Positions 45,742-55,682 of a stretch of DNA of 64,000 nucleotides are shown piece after piece. The notes under the pieces were generated by a model. It was not told the origin of the DNA and did not search any database. It saw nothing but the letters and a program-made list of their open reading frames with translations. Made by a program: the position numbers and the translations under genes. The DNA lies in the NCBI GenBank assembly GCA_004431415.1, contig QPMI01000095.1:186001-250000 (forward strand), given 5' to 3'. This DNA comes from Cyanophora paradoxa (lineage: Eukaryota > Glaucocystophyceae > Cyanophorales > Cyanophoraceae). Every line of letters starts with the position of its first letter. The stretch's first letter is position 1.

Positions 45742-47714
45742 ATGGACCGCCAGGCCTTTGCGCTCTCCGCTCCAGCGAGAGGCTCATTCTCTCCAGCGTC
45801 CTGCCCGACGGGCCTTGCCTCGGCGCAGAACACCTGCGACCGCGCGCCCCGTCGCGCGCACCGGAGCCTCGTCGCCGGAGCGTCTCTGAACGGAGCTTCT
45901 TCAAGCGAGGCGTCCCGCCGCGCGCGCTTCGTCCTGCCAAGCGAGTTCGTCGGCCGTTCGCCGGCCTCCCGCTCGGCGGGGAGCGACCAGCGTGGCGTCT
46001 CGGCGTGCCCTCCGCCTGCACCTCCTCCCACGTGTGCGGCAGTCGAGGTCTGTCGCTGGGAACGCGCAAGCCCGCTTGGCGGCCGGCTCATGATTGAGCT
46101 TACCGCAGACGCGGTCCCTTGGCGATGAGGTCCGCAAGGACTTCCCGATCCTTGATCAGGAGATCAACGGACAGCCGCTCGTATATCTCGACAACGCGGC
46201 CACCTCTCAGAAGCCGAACGCCGTCCTAGACGTCCTCCGGCGCTACTACAACGAGGTGCGGCGTCGGCCGGGGCGCGGCGTCGGGCGGGGCGCGGCGTCG
46301 GCAGCAATCCTGACTTGCGTTGTCGCAGGACAACTCGAACGTGCACCGGGGCGTGCACACGCTGAGCGCGCGGGCGACGGACGCGTACGAGGGGGCGCGC
46401 CGCATCATCGCGAACTTCATCAACGCGGAGGACCCGGCGTGCGTGATCTACACGCGCAACGCAACGGAGGCGATCAACCTCGTGGCCTACTCCTGGGGCC
46501 TCACGACCCTCAAGCCCGGCGACGAGATCGTCCTCTCCGTCCGCCCCGCCCCGCCCCGCGCCGGCCCGGGCCCGGGCGGCCTCGCTGAGCTGGCGGGCGG
46601 GGCAGGTGATGGAGCACCACTCGAACCTCATCCCCTGGCAGATCGTCGCGCAGCGCACGGGGGCGGTCATCCGGTGCGAGGGGCGGGGCGGGGGGCGGGG
46701 GGCCGTGCGGGGCCGACGGGGGCCGGCAGGTACGGGAAGCTGGCGGAGGGCGGCGTGCTGGACGTGGAGAGCGTGGAGGGCCTCATCAACGAGCGCACCA
46801 AGCTCGTCTCGCTCGCCCACGTCAGCAACGTGCTCGGCTGCTTCAACCCCGTCAAGCGCATCGGGGCCGCCGCGCGCGCCGTGGGCGCCCGCATGCTCGT
46901 CGACGCCTGCCAGAGCGTGCCCCACGTGCCCGTCGACGTCCAGGACCTCGCCTGCGACTGGCTCGTCTTCTCCTCCCACAAGGTGCCCCGCCCCGCCCTG
47001 CCCCGCCGCCCCGCCGCCCCGCCCCGGCTGACGGCGGCAGATGTGCGGGCCGACGGGGATCGGGGCGCTGTACGGGCGGCGGGAGGTGCTGGAGGCGATG
47101 CCGCCGTTCATGGGCGGGGGCGAGATGATCCAGGACGTCTCCCTCGAGCACTTCACCTGCAACACGCTGCCGCACAAGTTCGAGGCCGGCACGCCGGCGA
47201 TCGGCGAGGCGATCGGGCTGGGCGCGGCGTGCGAGTACATGAGCGGGATCGGGATGGGGCGCATCCACGAGTACGAGATGGAGCTGACGCGGTACCTGTG
47301 GAAGCGCATGGGGGAGCTCCCCTTCGAGGTGGAGCTCTACGGCCCGCACCCCGACGCCGCCGGCCCCGAGGGCCGCGCCGCCCTCTGCGCCTTCAACGTC
47401 AAGGGCGTCCACTCCAACGTCCGCCCCGCCGCCCCGCCCGCCCCGCCGCGCCCCGCCTCATGCAGCGCAGGACCTCTGCACCATCCTCGACCAGGACGGC
47501 GTCGCCATCCGCGCCGGCCACCACTGCACCCAGGCCCGCCCCGGCGCCGCGCGGGCTGAGACGGGGCTGACTCGGGTGCCGGCAGCCGCTGCACAAGGAG
47601 CTGGGGGTGTCGCACAGCGCGCGGGCGTCGCTGCACTTCTACAACACGCGGGAGGACGTGGACCGCTTCATCAAGGCCCTCGCCGACGCCGTCGACTTCT
47701 TCACCTCCGTATAG
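45742..47714 (+). CDS. sufS: Cysteine desulfurase SufS (plastid SUF pathway)
   Basis: SufS is a PLP enzyme that takes sulfur from cysteine for plastid Fe-S cluster assembly. ATG at 45742 opens [18 protein letters not shown], a Ser/Ala/Arg-rich presequence with Phe6, then an intron (gtctgtcgct...ttaccgcag) before [17 protein letters not shown]. The enzyme shows [59 protein letters not shown] (PLP-stacking His), [20 protein letters not shown] (Schiff-base Lys), [20 protein letters not shown] and [15 protein letters not shown]. Near the end is IRAGHHC, with the persulfide Cys in the SufS-type setting (not the longer IscS loop). It ends [15 protein letters not shown] and TAG at 47712. The starting Met is my choice; a longer frame from 45627 is possible. 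Confidence 0.95.
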
Positions 47715-48843
47715 TCCGCCCCCGAGCCTCGTTTCAAACCACTCCTCGAACAGCTTCCCGCGATCCGAGCTGCTTTCTTGGCGGGGAGGGCACCGGGTGG
47801 CCTGGCCGAGGGGGAAGAGACGGGGGTAGATGAACGCGCCGAGGCCCATGCCCCGGCCACGGGCCCGGGGCCGTGGGCGCTGACCTCGTCATGGCATGAT
47901 GATAACCTCCGAAGTTCGAATTCGGTGATCAGGGCCCGCCGCGCCCCGGGCCGCTGGGCCTCGCGGCCACCCGTGGCCGCCGGGCCCGGTCTTCCCAAGT
48001 TCCAGGCTGGGGGCTCCGAGGCTTGAGGGGGGCTGGCGATGGCCAGTATACGTAGGGCCCAGCCGCGGCCGGGCACTGCGGCAGCCTTGCAGGCTTATAA
48101 AAATTAGCGGCTGATCATGAACTGTTGCAGCTGGGTCACGTGCTCACTGACTCACTGAGTCATATGCATGATCAGGGTCCGACGTCGACGGTCCCGGGTC
48201 CCACCGAGGCACGCCGTGACGTACTACGGTAAGAGGGCCTTTCGAGTTTTGAAGTTCAACGCCGTGACGTTTCTCATGATCATATGCATGATCGTAGCCT
48301 AGTATACGTAGTCTGAAGTTCACCGTGGCACCGGTTTGCTTGGCCATGGCCCAGTGGGTCCGGGGTCCGACGGTTCGCTGGGTCCGACGGTCCCTCAGGG
48401 CCTCGATCGCGAGCTCGCAGTATCATAGCACGCGGCATGCGCATCCTGCATGGTGCCCCGCCCGCGCCCGGCCCGGGAGCCCGATCCGAGATGATCTCTT
48501 TTACAGGCCTAATTATAAGGCGCGGCATGCTCCGATCGCGACTCGGCGAGCTCCGGATATCGATCCGCAAATGGCCCCAAGAATTGCCGCAGTGCGGCAG
48601 TGCAACTTGGCAAGACCGTCGCTGCATACCCGCAATAACCGTGGAACTTTGTGCTACTAGGCCATGGCCAGGCTGCGATAAAAGATCCTCTTCACGGGGT
48701 TCGACAATTCCCGGGTCGCCGCGCCCACCCGTCCTCGAGCTAAAGCGCAGCCTTCACCAAGAGGCTTTCAAGTTTAATGATCCAAGAGGCGAGGGGCTGG
48801 AATGCGGCGCAGTACCGTAGCACAGGCCCCACAGGGCGAGGGG
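47715..48843. other. Intergenic, palindrome-rich
   Basis: 1.13 kb between convergent genes SufS and Hbs1. Contains GGCCACGGGCCCGGGGCCGTGGGC (47856-47880), AAGTTCGAATTCGGTGATCAGGG (47910), CTGACTCACTGAGTCATATGCATGATCAGG (48148-48176), repeated CATGATCATATGCATGATC (48274-48292) and GGGTCCGACGGT twice (48362, 48380). I see no gene; the open frames here do not keep codon bias. Confidence 0.6.
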
Positions 48844-50931
48844 TCACCCGGCGTCGCCGCCCGGGGCGGGCTTGCCTTTCCGGGCGGGGCCGGCGGCCGG
48901 GGCGGCGAGGAGCTTGGTGACGATGCCGGCGGCGACGGTCTTGGGCCCGTCGCGGAGCATGAAGCGGCCGAGGGGCCGGCAGTCGGAGTAGAGCTCGAGG
49001 CAGGTGGGGCGCTGCAGGGCGATCTCGACGGTGGCGGTCGTGTTCTTCGCGAGGCAGCGGGGCTTGCGCGGGGCCACCTCGCCCGTCGCCCGGTCCACCT
49101 GCGCGATCAGCGCCTTCAGCGTCGCCGGCACCTGCGCGCACGGCCCGTCAGGAGGCGGCGGCGGCGCGGCGGGGGCGGGGCGCGGCCGGGGGCAGGCGCG
49201 GGGCCGGGCGCAGGCGCGGGGGCGGGCCTGGACGCTCTGGAGGTGGAGGACGAGCTGCTGGCCGGGGAGGAGCGGCGCGGCGATCTGCATTGTCACCAGC
49301 TGCGCCTCGAACCGCGCGTGCGCCTGCACCGGCTTCTCCGCGTCGCACAGCACCAGCCCCGCACTGCAGCGCCCTCAACGCCCGCCCCGCCCCGCCCCGC
49401 CCGGGGGCCGGCGAGGCGCACGAGAGCTGCGAGATGTCGGCGCCCTGCAGGCCGATCTCCACGCTGTCGCCCGCCAGCGCCGACTTGGCCGTCTCGCCGC
49501 GCACGTGCAGCCCTGCGGCCCCCAGCTCGCGGGCGCGCCCCGCGCGGGGGCCGTGCGGCGCGCGCCCTTGACGTTGAAGGTCTGGCCCACGGGCGCCACG
49601 TGCACTTTCTGCCCGACGGCGATCGAGCCGGCGTCCACGCGCCCCGCCGCCGTCACCCCCAGTTGCTGCGCGGCGACTTCGGATTCGCGGCGGAGGCCGG
49701 CGGCGGGGGCGCTCGCCTGCGACTTGTAGACGTCCGTCACGCACATGCGGAAGGGCCGCTCCGTCATGCGCTCGCCCTCCTCGAAGGTGTCTGCGCCGGC
49801 CCGGCCGCTCGGGCCGCGCGGCGGGGGCCGGGGCGGCGGGGCGCACCGATGAGGTCGGCGAGGGTGGGCCCCTTGTACCAGGCGAGGAGCGGGGAGGCGG
49901 CGGGGGGCGCCTTGGCGAGGTTCTCCCCCGTGAGCCCGCTCACCGGCACCATGCGGATCTGCCGCTCCCGCGTCACGTCCCGCGCGCCGCAGCGCGGGGC
50001 GGGCGGGAGCGGCGGGGCACCTGCTTCTCCTTGAAGCCGGTCTGCTTGAGGAAGGGGACGAGCTGCGCCCCGATCCCCTCGAAGCGCTCCTGCGAGTAGC
50101 CGGCCTGCCGCGCCCGTCGGGGGCCGGCGGGGCGGGAGGGGCAGGCGGCGCGCGTTGTCCATCTTGTTGACGGCGACGACGAGCTGGGCGACGCCGAGGG
50201 AGCGGACGAGCATGCAGTGCTCCTTCGTCTGGCCCCCCGCCTCGAACCCGCTCTCGAACTCCCCCGTGGTCGCGTCCACCACCAGCACCGCCACGTCTGC
50301 CTGCACGCCCCCTCAGCCACCCGCCCCCGCGCGCCCCGCCGCCGCCGCCGCGCCGCGCGCCTGCGATGCCCCCGAGATCATGTTCGGGATGAAGTCCCTG
50401 TGCCCGGGCGCGTCCAGCAGCGTCACTTTCCGGTGCGGCGTCTCAAAGAACGTGATCCCGACGTCGATCGTCACGCCCCTGCCGGTGCGCCCCGCGTCAG
50501 CTAGCAGCTAGCCACCAGAGCGCGGCCTCCGCCGCCACGGACCTTGCGCGCTCCTCCGCGTGCTCGTCCAGCACCCACGCATAGCGGAACGACTCTTTGC
50601 CCATCTGCTTCGCCTCCTTCTCGTACTTGTGCATCGTCTTCTGGCTCACCACGCCCAGATCGTACAGCAGGTGGCCCATCAGCGTGGACTTCCCTGCGGC
50701 GCGGCGGGGTTCGGCGGCTATGATCGGCAGCATCGAGCGCGCGCTTCTGCACCGGAGTCGACGTGCCCTGCGCGGCAGATGCCGGCGATCAGCGCCGGAG
50801 CGCGAGCGCAGAGCAGCTTGCAGGGCGGGATTGGCGTGGCGAGGGCGCTCACCGATGACGACCATGCTGATGTTTTTCTTCTCGCCCTCAATCGACAGGT
50901 TCGACATGGCTTGCTCAGCCGCGTTTGCCAT
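48844..50931 (-). CDS. HBS1: Hbs1-like translational GTPase
   Basis: Hbs1 with Pelota/Dom34 rescues stalled ribosomes; it is related to eEF1A and eRF3. ATG at 50931 opens [20 protein letters not shown], then ISMVVIG. The P-loop GHVDSGKST is spread over three exons including a 15-nt microexon (50753-50767). The G domain continues [66 protein letters not shown] (G3) and AVNKMDN (G4). The C-terminal beta-barrels include [28 protein letters not shown] and [18 protein letters not shown] followed by [12 protein letters not shown]. The RPTCLELY[10 protein letters not shown] form is closer to Hbs1 than eRF3. The N-terminal Hbs1 domain is absent, so it is a short form. A Lys/Gly tail ends at TGA 48844. 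Confidence 0.9.
50753..50767 (-). other. 15-nt microexon encoding the P-loop centre of Hbs1
   Basis: Sense sequence GGCACGTCGACTCCG. It is preceded by an 85-nt intron (50768-50852, gtgagcg...gcgcag) and followed by a 59-nt intron (50694-50752, gtgcag...gccgcag). Joining gives VVIG-HVDS-GKST, the exact motif of this GTPase family. Without it the G1 loop would be lost. Confidence 0.88.
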
Positions 50932-51324
50932 GCTCGCCCGGTATTCAGAAGGCGGGTGCAAGGCTCAAGAAACAGTTCGCACGTGAGCCGCGAGTCGCTG
51001 CTCGCCGCCGCCGCCGCGTTTTGGACGGGTACAATCAGCGGATTCGGCTAGACGACGAGGGCTTGAACTGGCTCGGGGTATGTGTACCCCTTCGCCATTT
51101 TAGGAACGGAGGCCGACGTCGACCTTGCACGTCGCAGTTAGCGTCCATCTTCGCGCAACCGAACCTTCGTGCAACCTTACACGCGCACAAGCCAAGCAGG
51201 CAGCCCAGCCGCCCAGGCGCTTTTCCTAAGCGTAGTCAGCGACAGCTTCCTAAGCGTAGTCACGACAGCCCAATCGGGCCTGCACGCTCACTGCCCAATC
51301 GGGCCTTCTTGCTTTTCTTAGGAG
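50932..51324. promoter_or_regulatory. Divergent promoter region with doubled words, Hbs1 / 51325 gene
   Basis: 393 bp. TTCCTAAGCGTAGTCA occurs twice (51222-51237 and 51247-51262) and GCCCAATCGGGCCT twice (51267-51280 and 51293-51306). The second word is a palindrome (CCCAATCGGG-like) and may bind a dimer. CTTTTCTTAGGAG just before the ATG looks like an intron acceptor, so a 5' UTR intron is possible. Confidence 0.6.
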
Positions 51325-53684
51325 ATGGCCGCGGCGCCGGCCTCCGACAGCCCGATGAACGCGGCCCTCGCAAGCCTCGGCCTGAACATCGGGAAAGAGT
51401 TCGAGGAAGTAAGAACGAAAATCGCGCTCCTTGAGAGCCAAGCTCGCGCTGCAGCCGAAGAGGCAAAGGCTCGCGCTACGGCCGAGGAGGCCAGGGCGAA
51501 GCACGTGAGCACCAGCGCGCGGGGCTGGAAGTAGCGCCTCCGAGTGTGACTCTTCTATTCCCAGGTTGAGGAGCTCGAGAAGAGGGTGGCGCAGTTGGAA
51601 AAAGATGCGGCAGACAAACACACGGAAACCACGGCACGAGTAACGAAGCTCGAGGAGCAGGCGATCGGGGGGCTCAAGGTCCTGGAGGAGGGCTTGAACT
51701 CGCTGAGGGGGGAGAGCCGCAAGACCGGCGCCGAGTTGAACATGCTGAAAGCGTGCGTTCCTCGCCGCACCGCCCCCCACTCCGGGTCCTCCTGAGGCGG
51801 CGCGCGCAGAACGGTGTCGGCGCTCGAGCAGGTTAAAGCGGAGAAGGGGGATGTCGAGGAGCTCTCGGTGCGGGTGAACAAGCTGGCGGCGGACCTGGCG
51901 AGGGAGATGGCGGCGCTGCGGCAGGCGACCGTGCAGATCGAGGTCTCCACGCAGGAGCGCATCGCCAAGGTCACCACGGCGAGCGAGCCCAAGATCAGCG
52001 AGCGCGTCGCCGCCGTCACCGCCGAGGCGCTGGCGGAGGGGAAGAAGGCGGCCGCAGAGGTCGAGGCGCTGCGGGAGGAGGCGAAGCGGGAGCAGGCGCG
52101 GGTTGCGGAGGTGGAGAGGAAGATGCAAGAGCTCGTTTCGACGGAGGTGGAGACGCTGCGCAGCGAGCAGCAGTCGATGATGTGCATGATGAACCGCAGC
52201 TCCAAGGCGAGCGTCAGCAGGGCCGAGAAGGCGCTCGCGGAGACCCGCAGGGCGGCGGAGGCTGCGGCCGAGAAGGTGGTGCAGCTCGAGGCGGCGGTCA
52301 GGGGCGTGCATGAGCGGGTGGCGGCGGCCGAGCTCGGCGTCGCCGCCGGGCGCAGCGCCGCAGCCGAGCTCGCCGCCCCCCTCGCCGCCCGCCTCGACCG
52401 AGTCGAGTGAGCCCCGCGCCCGCCCCGCCCCCGCCCCGCCCCCGCCCCGCCCCGCGGTGGGTGCTGACGCGGGTGCGGGGGTGCAGGGCAGCGGTGGGCC
52501 CGGCGACGGCGGCCGGGGCGTGCTGGGGAAGCGGGAGGGGCAGCGGATGGCGGGGGAGGCGGCGGGGCGGTGCGAGAGGAGGTCCTGGGCCGCCTCGCGG
52601 GGGCCCTGGAGGAGGCGGAGCGGAAGCGGGCGGGGCGGGCGGAGGGGGTGCAGCAGCGCGTGGAGGCGGCGGAGCGGCAGCTCGGGGAGCTGCGGGCGGC
52701 GAGCAGCAGCCTCGAGGCGGCCGTCGCCCGCATCCTCGAGCGGCCCGCCGAGCCCAAGGCCTTCACCCTCGCCCTCCTCCCGCCTCCGCACGCCCCCGCC
52801 CCCGCCCCCGTCCCCCTGCCGCTGCCCCCGGGCGACGCGGTGACGCCGCTGCGGGAGCCGGGGCGGGGGCCGGGGGAGTGGACGTGGCCCGGGGGCTTGC
52901 TGGAGGCGGTGCAGCGCAAGGCGGAGCGCGGGGAGCTCGCCGATCTCGAGCAGCGCCTCCTCGCCGCCCTCGAGCGGCGGCTGCACGGCGAGGCGCGGGC
53001 CGGGGGCTGGCAGGGGCAGGGGCGGGGGAGGAGCTGCGGCTCAAGTGGACCGGCGGGAGCTCGCGCAGGAGCTCGAGCGCGTGGAGCGCCTCGCCGAGGC
53101 GGCCGCCCAGCGCGCCGCCGCCCGCCCGCCGAGCGCATCGACGCCCTCGACGCCCGCCTCCGCGACCTCTCCGCCGCCCTCGGCAAGGCCCAGGCGCACG
53201 CCTCCGCCGCCCCCGCCCCTCGGCCGGCGCGGCCGACGCGGCGGCGGCGGCGGCGGCGGCGGCGGACGCGGCGCGGGCGCTGGCGCGGGCGGAGGAGGCG
53301 CGGGCGGCGGCGGTGGCGCAGGCGGAGGCGATCCGGGAGCGGCTGGGGCACGTGGCCGGGGAGACGGAGATCGTGGAGCAGCTGGCGGGAGCGGTGGCGC
53401 GGCTGCAGGAGCAGCTGAACGGGAAGGTGGACAAGGCCAAGTTCCGGGCGCTGAAGGAGACGCTGGCGCCGCTGATCGCGATCGTGCGGGACCCGGCGCG
53501 GGCGTACGAGAGCCTCACGGGCGCCTCCCTCGCCGAGCGCCTCCCGCACGGCCGCCCCGAGAAGGAGGCTGCCCACGCCGGCCCCCGCCCCGCCACCGCC
53601 CGCTCCCGCTCCGCCCAGCGCCTCGCCAACCAGTCCTCCCCCTCCGCCCCCCGCGTCGGCGGCGGCTACTCCATGCCTTCCTAG
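51325..53684 (+). CDS. Long coiled-coil protein, possibly ciliary
   Basis: No family assigned with certainty. ATG at 51325 opens MAAAPASDSPMNAALASLG. Joined exons give almost unbroken heptads: KEFEEVRTKIALLESQARAA, VEELEKRVAQLEKDA, LEEQAIGGLKVLEEGLNSL, VSALEQVKAEKGDVEELS, EALREEAKREQARVAEVERK and VHERVAAAELGVAAGRS. After a GC-rich intron (52410-52570) come REEVLGRLAGALEEAERKR, VDRRELAQELERVERLAE and EQLAGAVARLQEQLNGKVDK, then AKFRALKETLAPLIAIVRD. A Ser/Arg-rich tail ends GGGYSMPS with TAG at 53682-53684. Overall layout resembles the gene at 55683, and both may be DUF4795-like. Exon borders between 52410 and 53250 are uncertain because several frames stay open in GC-rich DNA. Confidence 0.7.
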
Positions 53685-53868
53685 CCCCCTCACGTTCGCC
53701 CCCGCGGCCGCCATGGCCAGATCGTTCGGGCGCCCGCCTTTCCGACCCCAATCGACCGGGCGCTTAACAGCTAAAGAGAGGTAGAGCCCCCGGAGGAATG
53801 CGTTGCATCCGCATCTGCAGGAACAGTCACTCAGCGCAGTGTAGTGCTTGTAGGCTTTGAATCATTGA

Positions 53869-55310
53869 TTGGGGAAGGGAAAATCACTTCCCCTGTCCCT
53901 GTCCCTCGGGCCCAACCCTACCCCAAATCCCATTTCCCCGACCTCCGCAAAACCCGGGCCGCGCGGTACGTCCTGAAAGCGCATCCCCAGGGGACCCCGA
54001 AACCGTGTCTCCCGGTCCCGTCCGACCAAAGGGTGATCCAGGAACAGGCACCAACACCCGGGACAAAAATGGGTCCAGCGACGCACAGGGAGCAGATATA
54101 CGGGCCAGACCAGTTCGTGGTCAATGCTTGCATCATGCCCGACATTCTGTACAGCGGGAGCGAGGCCGGGCGCGAGCGCGGTCGTGTAGGAGGACGCCCC
54201 GCGCGCTAGCCAATCGCATTGGAGAGTGCGTTAACTTACCCTGAGGAAAGTCTTTAAGCGTACCCGAGCCTTTGCGCGGAACAGCGCCGCATGCTTGATG
54301 CTGCCGCAAGGACGCCCACGCGGCAGCGGTGGCGCACAGCCACCGGTCGGCATCGTCATAGGAGCGGACATCGAGCCGGCGACGGGCCGTGCGACTCGCC
54401 CAGCTGCGGTGGCTCCCGCAAGCTGTACGGCGGCAAGTGCCTGCACTGCGCCCAGCACTTCTGCACGAGGGACGCGCTGTACAGTCATGTGCCAGGATGT
54501 CGCGCCCCGCGCCTGCAGCCAGCGTAGGTCGCCCTGGAGGAACCCGCAGCTCGACCAGCGGCGCCCACGCGTTCAGCGAGCGGCCTGAGTGCGGGGACTG
54601 TCAGCAGAAGAGCAAAGCCACCGGCAGCAAAGACGTGTGGGCTGTGACCTCTGCGCTGCCCACTTCGTGCGCTTCGGCCGGCGAAGGTGGTGGCACACCA
54701 CGCAACTGCATCCTGTGAAAAGAACCGCTTACGTGGTACGCGGTCATTATGCTTTCGAAGCGTTCGAAACTTACCTTTTCGCTACGTGTATACGCTGTCG
54801 CAGATGAGCCGGAGCTGCAGAGCATCGCTGCGCGCGCGGAAGCCGCGACCGCCGCCTCAGCGCCTGTACACGTCGGTCCGCCGGGCCGCGAGGCGCACCA
54901 AGTGCTCGACTTGCGATGCGAGCTCACAGCGCTCAATCGCAGAGCACGGGCAGCCGGCTGCTGCGGGATCGATTCCGCCTGCTGGCAGTCACAACCTCGC
55001 CTCGCGGCGCGGCTGCAATCGCTGCACGGACAAGCAGCTGCAAGCGGCGGCCGGTGCGAACGTCTGGGGCTGCGACTACTGCGGCGAGCACTACGTCGGC
55101 TACAAACCATCGCGCGTACACGCGCATTTCAAGACTTGCAAGAAGCGAGGCACAGCCAGTGCAGGTAAGCCAGGCCAGTGCACAGCTGGCTATGCGAGTC
55201 TTGTGCGCGCTGTGAATGCCAAGCCACTGCAGTGCAACAGTCCCGTTCACATGATTAAATTCCCTTCCCCGGACCCAACTGACGCGCGCGGCAAGTCAGT
55301 GGCTCTTTAT
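53869..55310 (+). repeat. Left arm of a 1.44-kb inverted repeat
   Basis: Reads in reverse complement as 58569-60015. Starts TTGGGGAAGGGA and ends GGCTCTTTAT. Differences are a handful of single-base indels in G or C runs (e.g. 54393, 54640, 54680) and rare substitutions, so the duplication is recent. No clear target-site duplication flanks the outer ends. Confidence 0.95.
54298..55310 (+). pseudogene. Truncated, frameshifted zinc-finger (BED-like) gene fragment, left copy
   Basis: Same fragment as the right arm (58569-59585) but with three one-base losses in G/C runs that break the frame after GADIEPATG, at KDVW and at the AEG stretch. The intact piece near the end still shows WGCDYCGEHYVGYKPSR and HAHFKTCKK. 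It stops at the arm's inner border. Since the losses are all in homopolymers, sequencing error cannot be excluded. Confidence 0.7.
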
Positions 55311-55445
55311 TACAGCAGGTTATTAGCGCTAGGCAACGGCAGGCCTACTCAGGCCCGCCGTACACACACGTGCATGCGCACACGGGCGGGCACGCGTACG
55401 CCGTGCGCCAGCTAGCCGCTGAGCTAGCGCTATGGGAGCCTCGGA

Positions 55446-55471
55446 GGGGGGGGGGGGGGGGGGGGGGGGGG
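55446..55471 (+). repeat. Poly-G homopolymer (26 bases)
   Basis: Uninterrupted G run in the spacer of the inverted repeat, about 210 bp before the 55683 ATG. Preceded by a palindromic AGCTAGCCGCTGAGCTAGCGCT. Confidence 0.95.
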
Positions 55472-55682
55472 CAAGCTGGCAGGGTAGACTCACCCCGAGC
55501 TACCGTCGACCTGCGCCAGGCTGCAGCGTTAATTGCGGTCGCCGTTACAGCCAAGCTGCAATCCGGAGAAGGCTGATACCGAAACGTCACCAGGGAGCTC
55601 GCCTGGTCAGCGCTCAGCTGCAGGCAGGGACTCAGGCTCGGCATAGTGCGCCGGTTGCTTGGCATAGTGTGCGCTGAGCAGC

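Noticed and set aside
48695-48715. GGGTTCGACAATTCCC as a tRNA T-arm
   Set aside because: The loop and stem lengths are wrong, and no D-arm or acceptor partner is found upstream.
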